A stretch of 64,000 bases of DNA. Origin: Nematostella vectensis (Eukaryota; Cnidaria; Anthozoa; Actiniaria; Edwardsiidae). The DNA lies in NCBI RefSeq assembly GCF_932526225.1, contig NC_064039.1:11116139-11180138 (forward strand). The letters run 5' to 3'. Below, piece by piece: positions 34,453 through 43,900 of the stretch. How positions within the stretch are numbered: the first letter of the stretch is position 1; every line of letters begins with the position of its first letter. The notes beneath the pieces are model-generated. The model did not search any database, was not told the origin of the DNA, and saw nothing but the letters and a program-made list of their open reading frames with translations. The translations under genes were made by a program, and so were the position numbers.

Positions 34453-35066
34453 TTGATTTGTTTGGCTTTGGGGAGAAAAGACTGTCTGACTGTTGGGAGA
34501 GGAGAGTTGACTGGCCCTCCCCTCGTGAATTTTTCCACGGATCTCCCAGAATGCTTTGTAATCTGTAATGGCAGCAAGATGGTTTCACAAGCCTTCAAGG
34601 AGGGGACATTGTGTTTTAAGGCCATGGAAATGGACCTGGAGGATCAAAATAAAGGTACGTCTTGAGTTGCGTTTGCTGATCTCTTTCCCTTGTGTGGAAT
34701 GTTGCCCGTTTTGTTGAGAGGGTTGATTCTGCTGGTTTTTTTCCTTGTTCGATTTGAAAGTTCTCAAATAACCTGATCTATTATTTGGCTTAAGAGTAGT
34801 TGCTGTCACCTTGGATGGGTTCATATCTTCAAGACCTTTTATCCCTTTATCCATTTATCCCTATAGACTGATGCCTGAGTATCTTCATCTCGTTGTGTTT
34901 TTTTTTGCATTTTGCAGTTTTCTGGCTCGTACTGATTCTAAAAGAAAAGCAATTCTTCTTTTATAGCAAAGCATTTGGAGTTGCAGGAGAATTAAAACTT
35001 TCATTATATACCTTCTGTAGATACTGTCAAAGCAAATTTTTATCAGCGTATCACCGCTTAATGTAA
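34453..35066 (+). CDS. Possible two-exon small gene, unrecognised product
   Basis: An open frame from 34453 continues to a donor at 34654 (AATAAAG followed by GTACGT). A classic acceptor (TTTTTTTTTGCATTTTGCAG) at 34917 opens a second frame in matching phase (starting VFWLVLILKEKQFFF), which runs to TAA at 35064-35066. A start at 34579 (MVSQAFKEGTLCFKAMEMDL) gives 74 aa; the 34453 start gives about 116 aa. The stop codon lies inside the terminal repeat of the transposon that begins at 35048. No family was recognised. It could be a real small gene truncated by the insertion, or chance. Confidence 0.22.
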
Positions 35067-35080
35067 CAACTGCCGCTTAA

Positions 35081-35855
35081 GGGCCTATGGCACTCGTTGC
35101 TACGAAATGGAAAAGCGCTACATTCGGTAAAATAGACTAAAATCGCCGAGCCCCTTGGTTCCGTGGCCCAGTGGTTAGCACCTCGTAAGCAAGCACTCCG
35201 GGTTCAAGCCCCGGTCAACTCCTTTTTTTATTTTTATTTTCTTCGAAACTCCAGTTCTAATATTCTTTGTTCTTTTTTTTTCAAGAGATAAAAATAAACT
35301 TTCGACATTTTGTAGAAGAAAATGCAATTTTCATATTTTTTTCGAGAATAAAAATAAATGGCGAAAGAAACAAGATGGCGGCCATTTCCGCGCGAGAAAA
35401 ACACGTTAATTTTGAACATTTTACAACAATTCTGAATTTTTTTCACTCAAACCATTGATATTACCATTCCTAACAACTTAGCGCATAGGATTTTTGATTT
35501 TTGAAGAAATAAAAAAGTTATTACCAAATATGTGGTTTTCGAAGAACATAAATATTCGCCATTTCTCGCGGTATCAAAATTTCGCAAATCCGATGCGTGA
35601 AGTTTTAGCAAATAGTGATGTAAAATATTTCTGCAAAAAAAAAATTATGGTAGATTTGAACAGTAGCTTCTCCGACACGTTTTTTTCTGTTCTGGGTCAC
35701 GTGACCATGGGGGGGTCAGATGACGTCATCACTTGTGTCATTTTTGTCTAAAACACTTATGTTGAAAGTTCCAAGAGATTTGACAAAAAACAGAAGCTTT
35801 TATAAAACAAACAAATTTTCCTAGCAACGGACTCAAAAGATAGTACCATAGGCCC
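35081..35855. mobile_element. Nested TTAA-targeting element (piggyBac-like MITE)
   Basis: It is inserted in a GCCGCTTAATGTAAC repeat of the outer transposon. TTAA is present on both sides (35077-35080 and 35856-35859), and removing the insert plus one TTAA restores the repeat. The ends GGGCCTATGG and CCATAGGCCC are inverted repeats, extended by GTTGCTA/TAGCAAC further in. TTAA duplication is characteristic of piggyBac elements. There is no transposase. It contains a tRNA-like promoter segment near its left end. Confidence 0.75.
35159..35223 (+). other. tRNA-like Pol III promoter segment
   Basis: The A box-like TGGCCCAGTGG and B box GGTTCAAGCCC are correctly ordered and spaced, and CCGGGTTCAAGCCCCGG forms a perfect T arm. 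A run of seven T follows at 35223-35229. The acceptor and anticodon stems do not pair, so it is not a functional tRNA gene. It is either a tRNA-derived SINE head or a tRNA fossil carried by the transposon. Confidence 0.6.
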
Positions 35856-36296
35856 TTAATGTAACACTAACGCTTAATGTAACACAAATTGCCGCTTAAT
35901 GTAATAAAACATTTAACGCTTAATGTAACAAATTTTCAACGCTTAATATAATAACGGACCGCGTAATGTAAGAACACTCGACGCTTAATGTAATAACCAT
36001 GAATTTGGATAGATTTCGGAAGAATAAGTCGCAAGACAACCAAACTTAGGGTAAGTCGTCTAAGCGTCAAGGGCGTGTAACGGGGGGGGGGGGGGGGCAT
36101 TTAGCGTTGCGTCATCAATGACGTCATCACTAAAACGAATATCAATATAAATTTGTTACATTAAGCGTTAACTGTTTTATTACATTAAGCGTCGATTTTG
36201 GCTACATTAAGCGTTAGTGTTACATTAAGCGGCGATTTTTGTTACATAAACGTTAGTGTTACATTAAGCGGCAGTTGTTAAATTAAGCGGTGATAC

Positions 36297-37316
36297 AGCC
36301 CCCACCCCCTTTCCCCCACTCCTTCTCTATTTAGTATTTGTAAATTTGGAGGATATGCTGGCTATACCTTAGGCGGTGTCAAAATTCTTGAAATGGAGAA
36401 ATTAATATAAAGATAATAATTCATATAATCTGAAGTCGGAATTTTGTAATAATGGAGGAAATATCTGACATCATGACATACATTGATAGAGAACCACCTT
36501 CAAAGTGATGCATGCCTCGTGTGTAAGATGAATTAGTCCTTTTTAGTCACTTTGTTGTTTTCATTCAAAACTGAAGGATAAAATTACGTGATAAAAGCTT
36601 AAATAGCCATCTAAAAGCAAACGTTTTTATTTACCTAATTTAATAAAAAAATTCGCAATACACTCTTTTTTTATAAAATCGTCTAATTTTCTGTTGAGGC
36701 TGGGCCGTTTTCATTTTTGTTAATGTTCTTTAACTGTTAACGATGTTCTTAAATCTTAATGTATACATAAATATATAATACCCGCCCAATGAATAAACAC
36801 AAATGATCAATAGCAACAATATTTAACACTGTTCAGACCGGGCTATTGGGGGCTTCCTCTGACCGGGGGGGGGACTCTTTTGGCCCCTCATTCGTAACTT
36901 TTGAACCATTGGATCTATTATGACCAAATTTTCAAAGAATCATTATCTGACAAAGAGGAACAAAATGATATATTGTGTTGCCAAAGCAACACAAGATGAC
37001 ATTATGACGTCATTTAAGGACATATGTCTATAAATAGCCTACCTTTTTATAAAACGTCCAAAATCCAAATAAGTTATCGTAATCAGTTCGTATTCAAAAA
37101 GCGACCGATTTTTTAAAAAACATTTGACTTTGTGACGTCACGACGACGTCACTTAAGTGAGCAGAAAGGGCAATATTTCTTTTTTTAGATATGTATTTCT
37201 GTATGTCTTTTTTCGATAATCTTATTATCTTGCATTAGACATATATTATTAGTGACACTGTTTCTTTGACAACAATATATGACACCTGTGACGTCATTGA
37301 TTGGTATGGTACCTTT
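36297..37316. other. Repeat-rich intergenic DNA with CRE-like sites
   Basis: No gene was seen. Palindromic or half TGACGTCA sites occur at about 37013, 37135 and 37290, with similar ones at about 35725 and 36109 inside the neighbouring elements. A short G tract occurs near 36866. Confidence 0.5.
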
Positions 37317-37432
37317 AATATAATAATTAATAATAATTTAATATAGCATTATAAAAATCTCAATGCTTTACAAACATCCTACTCTATTCTACTCAATAAT
37401 TTTGCTAAAACTCTATCTTACACATATATAAC

Positions 37433-37436
<4 letters not shown>

Positions 37437-37476
<40 letters not shown>
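37437..37476. repeat. (TA)n microsatellite
   Basis: About 18 consecutive TA units occur in the 3' UTR of the LINE. Confidence 0.95.
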
Positions 37477-37479
<3 letters not shown>

Positions 37480-37536
37480 TACTAATACTTATGATAATAT
37501 TTCTAATGGTTAAAAACTAATCAATTGTTGTAGTGC

Positions 37537-40500
37537 CTACAAAATAAGTACGTCTTTAAAGACGAATTTGCTGAGACAGTCGGTGTTTCTAATGTGTAGG
37601 GGGAGGGAGTTCCATAATTTAGCTGCAAAGTTTGAAAAAGATCTGTCCCCGTAAGTTTTTGTTCGTGATTTAGGAATGACGAGAAGGTTCTTGTTAGCGG
37701 ATCTAAGGGATCGAGATGGCGTATACGGTGTTAAGAGTTCAGTGATATATTCAGGAGCCTGGTTGTGGAGAGCTTTATGTGTGATTGTAAGAATTTTAAA
37801 GTCTATTCTAGAAGCAACAGGTAGCCAGTGAAGTTCCTTAAGAATGGGTGTAATGGCGTCCCTCTTCTTAGCACCAACGATTAGTCTTGCGGCAGAGTTC
37901 TGAACACGCTGTAGTTTGGCGATTTCTTTTTCTTGGAGTCCAGACAGAAGACTATTACAGGCATCTAGTTTTGAAGTTATGAAAGCATGAATGAGCTGCT
38001 TACAGTTATTGCGGTCAAGGTATTTCCGTATTCTGCCAATGTTCCTTATAGAATGGTAGGCTGATTTGCAGATGCTGTTGACATGTTTTGTCATAGATAA
38101 ACTCGAATCGATGATTACTCCGAGGTCACGTGCTGCCTGGGCTGGTTTGATGAAATGTCCATCAACGTCGATTTCAGGAATTATGTTGGTTGACGTGAAT
38201 CGAGATGAGATATGTACAATTTCCGTTTTATCGGGGTTACAAGCGAGGCCATTTGACGTACACCAGATGAGGATATCCTTGACACAGACTTCAAGCCTTG
38301 ATAGAACTGAAGACCGATCTTCAGACGGGCAAATGGACACATATAACTGCGTGTCATCAGCATAAATCATCGCACCAAGACCATGTGCACGAACAACATC
38401 TTCGATAGGCGCGAAAAACAAAGAGAACAACAACGGGCCGAGTACAGAACCCTGAGGAACGCCATAACGCAGTGGTTGGCTGGAGGATAGAACACCGTCT
38501 ATAAGGACTTGTTGAGTTCTGCCAGTTAAATATGATTTGAACCACTGGAGTGCTATCTCATTAATTCCATAACGATGTTGCATACGCGACAACAGAGCCG
38601 AGTGTTCTATAGTGTCAAACGCAGCCGACAGGTCAAGGAGAACAAGTACTACTTCCTGTTGGCAGTCAATAGCGGTCAGAATGTCATTAAAGACGCGAAG
38701 AAGAGCAGTCTCTGTGCTGTGGAAGGGGCGGTAAGCAGATTGTAATTTAGCCAGTAAGCCGTTGGGGATGAGATAGTTCATCGTCTGGTTAGCAGCGACA
38801 CGTTCAAGTGTTTTTGATAGGAAGGCAACGTTTGTAATCGGTCGGTAGCTTGGATATGCTTCGCGGTCAAGACTCTGCTTCTTGATGGAAGGGTTGATCA
38901 CTCCACCCTTGAGAGAGGTAGGGAAAACACCAGATGACAAAGATGCGTTGACAATGGAAGTGATGGCCGGGGCAATAACATCAATGGATTGTTTTAGTAC
39001 ACTTGTCGGCACAGGATCTAATATGCACGATTTAGGCTTGGATTGTTGTAAAAGATCACGTATATAACTTACTGATAGAGCAGAGATCTCAGGGATTGAC
39101 GCCACACATTGTGGCTGAGCTGGCATCACTGACATCTCCATCGTTAACAGGGGCGATGATCGTAGGTTGTCCTTTAAATGCTGAATCTTGGTAGTGAAAA
39201 ATGAGATGAAATCTTCTGCAAGAGCTTGAGGGGATTCATATGATGGTAGCAACGGAACCGGCTTCACCCTGAAAAGGCCATCATATAAACAAAATAACTG
39301 CGTCTGATTGGAACCAGATATTTGATCCTTGTAGAAGTTCCGCTTAGCTACATTCTGTGCAGTGCTGTAAGCTCTACACTTCTCTTCGTACATCTGGCGG
39401 TGGATTTCTAATCTCGATGAAACGTATCTCCGTTCTGCTTTGCGTTTCTGTCTTTTCAATAACCTAAGACTATCATCATACCAAGGTGAATAGGGTCGCA
39501 GTGTAACTGAAAAAGTGCGAACAGGAGCATGTTTCTCGATGAAGTGGTTTAGCACAGTGTTATACTGGTCACATAAGACGTTGCAGTCAGAGTCATCACT
39601 CGGAGCAGAACTGTAGATGGCGGAATCCCTGATGTCATTGCACCAAGAGTCCAAGTTAATTTTCCGTAACGGACGCCGATGCAGTATTTTCTTGGAGGCA
39701 CATGGCTTTGGCATGTCAACATCACAAATAATGGCACTATGGTCAGATACAGAGTTAGGGAATGCAATGATTTCAGGACGTTCGCGCACTGACAAGTCGC
39801 CGTCCCGCACAACAACTAGGTCAAGGGTGTGGTCTTTTCTGTGGGTAGGACCTACTACCTTTTGCTCGAATCCAGCTGCATCGAGCATATCCAACAGTCT
39901 GACAGCATCAGCGTCACCAGGGTCATCAATGTGAAAATTAAAGTCACCTGTTATAATTAATTTCCCAGGATCCATTGCAAGGTGTTCAAGAAGAACAGAG
40001 AAATCATCAAAGAACATTCGAGTAGTAAGCTTGTTTACTTTAGACGGTGGAGGTCTATAAACGGTGACTAGACGCATCGATGAGCACGATGCAGTGATAG
40101 AGAGATCAACATATTCCAGAGCCTTAAAGACAGTCGACGTATTAGGTTTAACATTAAAAGCCTTTCTAAGAAAGAAACCAATGCCGCCACCTCGTCCAGC
40201 ACGCGGTAGGTGAATGAAGTCGAAGTCTCGTAGAGTGTTTATTACATCGGCAACAGTGGGATCTGAGTAGTTAGGAACAGGCAACCGGGTGCTTGTGCCT
40301 TCAACCACGGTAGACTTAGAGTTGTTTTCAGCAGTCAGCCAAGTCTCCACAAGGGCTAAGACATCAATTCTTTTGGATATGACAAGATCACAGATAGATG
40401 CAGCTTTCCTGTTCATGGCACGAATATTCCAAGTAGCTAAGTGTAATCGAGGCGCACTGTCCGGTGTAATTTTTCCAGTATTTATTTTTAAGAGATTAGA

Positions 40501-40878
40501 TGAGTTCCTGGCATTATGAGTGTTGGCGCTGGTCGAATAATCATGGCGTGTGGTGATTAACACAGGTAGGTGTTGGCTATTGTTCTCGCAAAGCTTAGTT
40601 CCATGAACAATAGAATGGTTGCGGCCAGGATCACTTGAGATCGCGGTGTTGACATGAAGTTGTGACTCAAGTTGTAAATTAGCTTCAGAACTCATCCTCT
40701 TTCCAGCTCTTTTCCCTCTGAATCTGAATATACCCAGGTGCTTTAGTGTGCAAAATAATAAGATATTAACAGGTTTTAGAAACAGATTCCTTGTTCTCAT
40801 TTGGCGGCGAATACTGTAGAGGGACTCACGAGAGAATGTTGGTGTTGTTTTAGTGTACGAAGCTGTATGCAAATCCAT
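37537..40878 (-). CDS. LINE endonuclease-reverse transcriptase, 1113 aa
   Basis: This is the single ORF of the retrotransposon. After about 140 residues of basic N-terminus comes an apurinic-type endonuclease (about 145-385): ATWN at 148-151, ALVETWL around 178, TGDFNFHID and SDHSAI, so the catalytic residues are present. The reverse transcriptase follows (about 600-900), with LQSAYRPFHSTETALLRV, VLLDLSAAFDTIEHS, YGVPQGSVLGPLLFSLFF and the catalytic YADDTQLYVS near 838-841. The C-terminal region has ELHWLPVASRIDFKI and LWNSLPLHIR, usual in L2/CR1 elements. No stop or frameshift interrupts it, which suggests recent activity. A separate ORF1 was not recognised. Its role is to copy its own RNA into target-primed cDNA. 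Confidence 0.93.
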   Translation of the reverse strand: MDLHTASYTKTTPTFSRESLYSIRRQMRTRNLFLKPVNILLFCTLKHLGIFRFRGKRAGKRMSSEANLQLESQLHVNTAISSDPGRNHSIVHGTKLCENNSQHLPVLITTRHDYSTSANTHNARNSSNLLKINTGKITPDSAPRLHLATWNIRAMNRKAASICDLVISKRIDVLALVETWLTAENNSKSTVVEGTSTRLPVPNYSDPTVADVINTLRDFDFIHLPRAGRGGGIGFFLRKAFNVKPNTSTVFKALEYVDLSITASCSSMRLVTVYRPPPSKVNKLTTRMFFDDFSVLLEHLAMDPGKLIITGDFNFHIDDPGDADAVRLLDMLDAAGFEQKVVGPTHRKDHTLDLVVVRDGDLSVRERPEIIAFPNSVSDHSAIICDVDMPKPCASKKILHRRPLRKINLDSWCNDIRDSAIYSSAPSDDSDCNVLCDQYNTVLNHFIEKHAPVRTFSVTLRPYSPWYDDSLRLLKRQKRKAERRYVSSRLEIHRQMYEEKCRAYSTAQNVAKRNFYKDQISGSNQTQLFCLYDGLFRVKPVPLLPSYESPQALAEDFISFFTTKIQHLKDNLRSSPLLTMEMSVMPAQPQCVASIPEISALSVSYIRDLLQQSKPKSCILDPVPTSVLKQSIDVIAPAITSIVNASLSSGVFPTSLKGGVINPSIKKQSLDREAYPSYRPITNVAFLSKTLERVAANQTMNYLIPNGLLAKLQSAYRPFHSTETALLRVFNDILTAIDCQQEVVLVLLDLSAAFDTIEHSALLSRMQHRYGINEIALQWFKSYLTGRTQQVLIDGVLSSSQPLRYGVPQGSVLGPLLFSLFFAPIEDVVRAHGLGAMIYADDTQLYVSICPSEDRSSVLSRLEVCVKDILIWCTSNGLACNPDKTEIVHISSRFTSTNIIPEIDVDGHFIKPAQAARDLGVIIDSSLSMTKHVNSICKSAYHSIRNIGRIRKYLDRNNCKQLIHAFITSKLDACNSLLSGLQEKEIAKLQRVQNSAARLIVGAKKRDAITPILKELHWLPVASRIDFKILTITHKALHNQAPEYITELLTPYTPSRSLRSANKNLLVIPKSRTKTYGDRSFSNFAAKLWNSLPLHIRNTDCLSKFVFKDVLIL

Positions 40879-40985
40879 AGCAGGTCTCGAAGAATAATCT
40901 TAGTGAATTTCTGGGCCAGGGTTTATAGAAATGTCCATAAATATTGTAACATCAATCGGAGGATCATGTCCTGGGATTGCTAGGG

Positions 40986-43900
40986 ATGTGTAGCCATGTT
41001 TTGATATCTTGGTGACGGAACGCGTCGATCGGTAAAATCCTGATGGCGCCAAGCGCAATAAGACTGGCAAAGGCTTGAAAACAGTGCCAAAAAAAAAACG
41101 AACTGGTGTTGGCTTGGGCGTTTCGGCGAAGACGAATCCATTATATTGATTGAGAGATTTTCATGAGGAACAGTACCGATCATACACAAAATTAAACACA
41201 GAGCAAAAAACATCGTGGCCGCCATGATCGGCGCCTGCGCGTATGTCCAACATAAGTTGGACTCTTAATTAAAGTAATAATTTAATTATCTTTTCCAAAA
41301 ATATTTTTTCTACTTTTTATTTAAAATAGAGGAACATAAAAAGGATTTTGCCAAATTTAGATGTTAGTTTAAAAAAAGCGATTTTTAGCTTATTATGTGA
41401 CATCAGCATCCGCCATCTTGGATCTAATGAAAGTTATTTACTTTAATCAATACAAACTGGATGGCAAAATCTGAAGCTTTTTGACAATATTTAATCTTAA
41501 ACTTTCGCTTTCGCGCGAATATCGATTAGTTTATCGATTTCAAAAAGGCAAAAAACACCCACGCGCGGCCAACTAAAAAATGTAAAAGAGTAAAAACATT
41601 CAATATAAAACGACAACATACAAAATAGATCTTGGAGTGAGAGATATTGGTTTAATAGCCTTCAGACGTAAAAAGACGAATGATCCGTGGGCCCAGCAAA
41701 TGAATGAAAAGCGATGCAAAAGGGTTTACTCGGTTCATTTACCGTTCAGCGCCGTTTTTATCGTTATGACAAGCACCGTGATATAATTCAACGACTTTTC
41801 GGGCTATTTCTTCTTATCTTCACTTTTGGAAGCTACAGGCTTCATCCCAAAGGTGCTATAGATCCAAACAATGAGAAAGAAAGCTAAGATGTCAGTCTTC
41901 ACGGCATGAATGGACTGTTTGGTGTGAAAACTCCACGGTATGTAGAGAACAAACTTTTGATGTAAAAGAAAACACCAAACATTTTGTGCTGCTTTATGGT
42001 GAAAATGATCGAAATATAGCATTTACAAAGAAGCTGTAGTATCTTAAAACACGATGTTCCGGTATAAAAGGCGAGCCCCAACAGTTCGCAGGGGGTCTCA
42101 GTGTCACTAAACCTTCTAGAGTGAAGAGCTCCCGGAGAACTTCCATAAAAAAATCAAATCGACGCCATTTCCACTGCTTTTTCTAACTACGCCTGTCTAA
42201 CACACTAAATAGTAAGAACTTGCAACGAAAAAGCAGAAAAGGGTATATACATGATTGTATTATGTGCTGCCATCTGTAAAATTTTTATAATCAAGCTTCC
42301 TTCTCATAATTAGGAAAAATTGTTTTTGTTGCCCACATGAACAGCTAACAATAGCGTGTGTTAATATTTATTAGTGTATACAAAAATGTTTGGGGCGGGG
42401 GCAACCATACACTTATAACATTTTTAAGCCAACAAAAGCAACATCTCTAACAAACTCTCTCATCATTATTTTCTTCCTTTTACCTCCAATGTATTTTTCC
42501 CTACACTCCTCACCTAAGAAGGTTAACAGGTATATCTCATAGAGTACTGTAAGCAAACAAAAATAATAGAGGGTGGGAAGGATGTCAGAAATTTCAATAC
42601 TCTTTTTTACATACCTATACACCATTGAAGAAAAGAAAATAATTTAATTTCTCTGGAGATTCCTTAATATATTCAGGGACAAGAGATGAGTAATTTGTTA
42701 TTTTGTTGTTTCTTATGTAAAATACTTTTAATAAGTTTTAATGTACAGTATGGTTACTTGCAAACAAAAAAAAAAAAAAAAAAGAGCTCACCACAATTTC
42801 AAAATACTTCATCTCCTAGGCTTGCACACAGAGCTTCTACTGATTTCTTGAAGGAAAGGATTTGAAGGAAAAAGACCCGACTGGATCTTTTCTACACTAC
42901 AACAGGTAGCCCAGGCTCACGGCGAGTGTATTTTCAGTAGGTTTACTACAGAGTTTGTATGAGTAGTTTGACGTTGCTGCTGCTAAATCCCGCCATTAGA
43001 ATGGCAAATAATGGCGAGTTTGAGTAGCAGCAACGTCAAGTTACTGTTTTATTTTCAAATCAGAATATTTATTTCAATGAAATTTGTTAGCTCATACAAA
43101 CTCTGTTCGACTCTGTAATAAACCTAAACTCGCCGTGAGCCTGGGCTACCTGTGACTACAACAGTACTTATAAGCAACAACTATCCCTCGTAATCTAAAT
43201 CGGCTTCCCTGACCATTTTTCAAATAATTTGCCCTCTCAAACGCTGTTCACAAAACCGCTAATACATTCACTTAAGCTAATGATAAAAGCATTGATCTCG
43301 AGCGAAAGGCCAAAAGCGAAGAGAGGTGTCTTAAACTTTTTGTTAAGTTCAGTGCTGGCCTCCATGATGGTTTTTGAGTTGTTCGGCAGCCAGGACTTTT
43401 ACGCATTAATTCTTACGTATATCACGATATGAAGTACTGCTTTTGAGGATGTTTAGGGGCTCATGTTCGTATGGAAGAGTACAAGCTTGGTCGAAGTCGA
43501 AACGGCCATTTTGTTTTTTGGTTGGTCAGTTGGTCATTTGAAACGCGTTGGAAAGACGATGTGTGATTCAATAGACTGGATGTATTGATTGTTTTACACG
43601 TTAAATCATATTTTATGTCCATTTAAACGATATTCTTCGAGTTTTAGTTAGTGTTTTAGCGAAAAGTTAGGCTCCCCCATTTCTTGCTTCTGACTCGCCA
43701 TTTTGAATTTAAAAAAAGACGCCATTTTTTGTGGGCGGAGCTAAGCCTTTTATACCGGAACCTCGTGTTTAAAGAGACTTTTAAGGGTAATTTGCATCCA
43801 CTGTTATTTATTCTTTTGTTTGTTTGTCCGATATATATATATATACGATTTGTATTTCTAGGCTATCGGTGGCGCTCGCCGGCTTGTCAGATTGTTTTTC

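Larger units (their letters stand above)
35048..36296. mobile_element. DNA transposon with subterminal CGCTTAATGTAAC arrays
   Basis: The ends are inverted repeats (GTATCACCGCTTAATGTAAC plus AACTGCCGCTTAA; the right end is the reverse complement with one change), and AGC flanks both sides (35045-35047 and 36297-36299) as a possible 3-base target duplication. The left half carries about seven direct copies of CGCTTAATGTAACA-like motifs, and the right half about six in inverted orientation. The centre has a G tract and TGACGTCA. There is no transposase. A second element is inserted at 35081-35855. The element without that insertion is about 470 bases. The superfamily is not assigned. Confidence 0.7.
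37317..40985 (-). mobile_element. L2/CR1-type non-LTR retrotransposon, apparently intact
   Basis: The minus-strand element has a single long open frame (37537-40878). Its 3' region ends in GTAAAGCATTGAGA and then ATT-type repeats near 37317-37345, similar to L2/CR1/Rex-type 3' tails. A (TA)n microsatellite (37437-37476) lies in the 3' UTR. The 5' boundary is not defined by a target duplication, so 40985 is an estimate. Confidence 0.75.

Noticed and set aside
35159-35223. Functional tRNA gene
   Set aside because: The T arm and boxes are present, but the acceptor and anticodon stems do not pair.
40980-41225. ORF1 of the LINE
   Set aside because: An 81-codon minus-strand frame without zinc-knuckle or coiled-coil features; more likely 5' flank.
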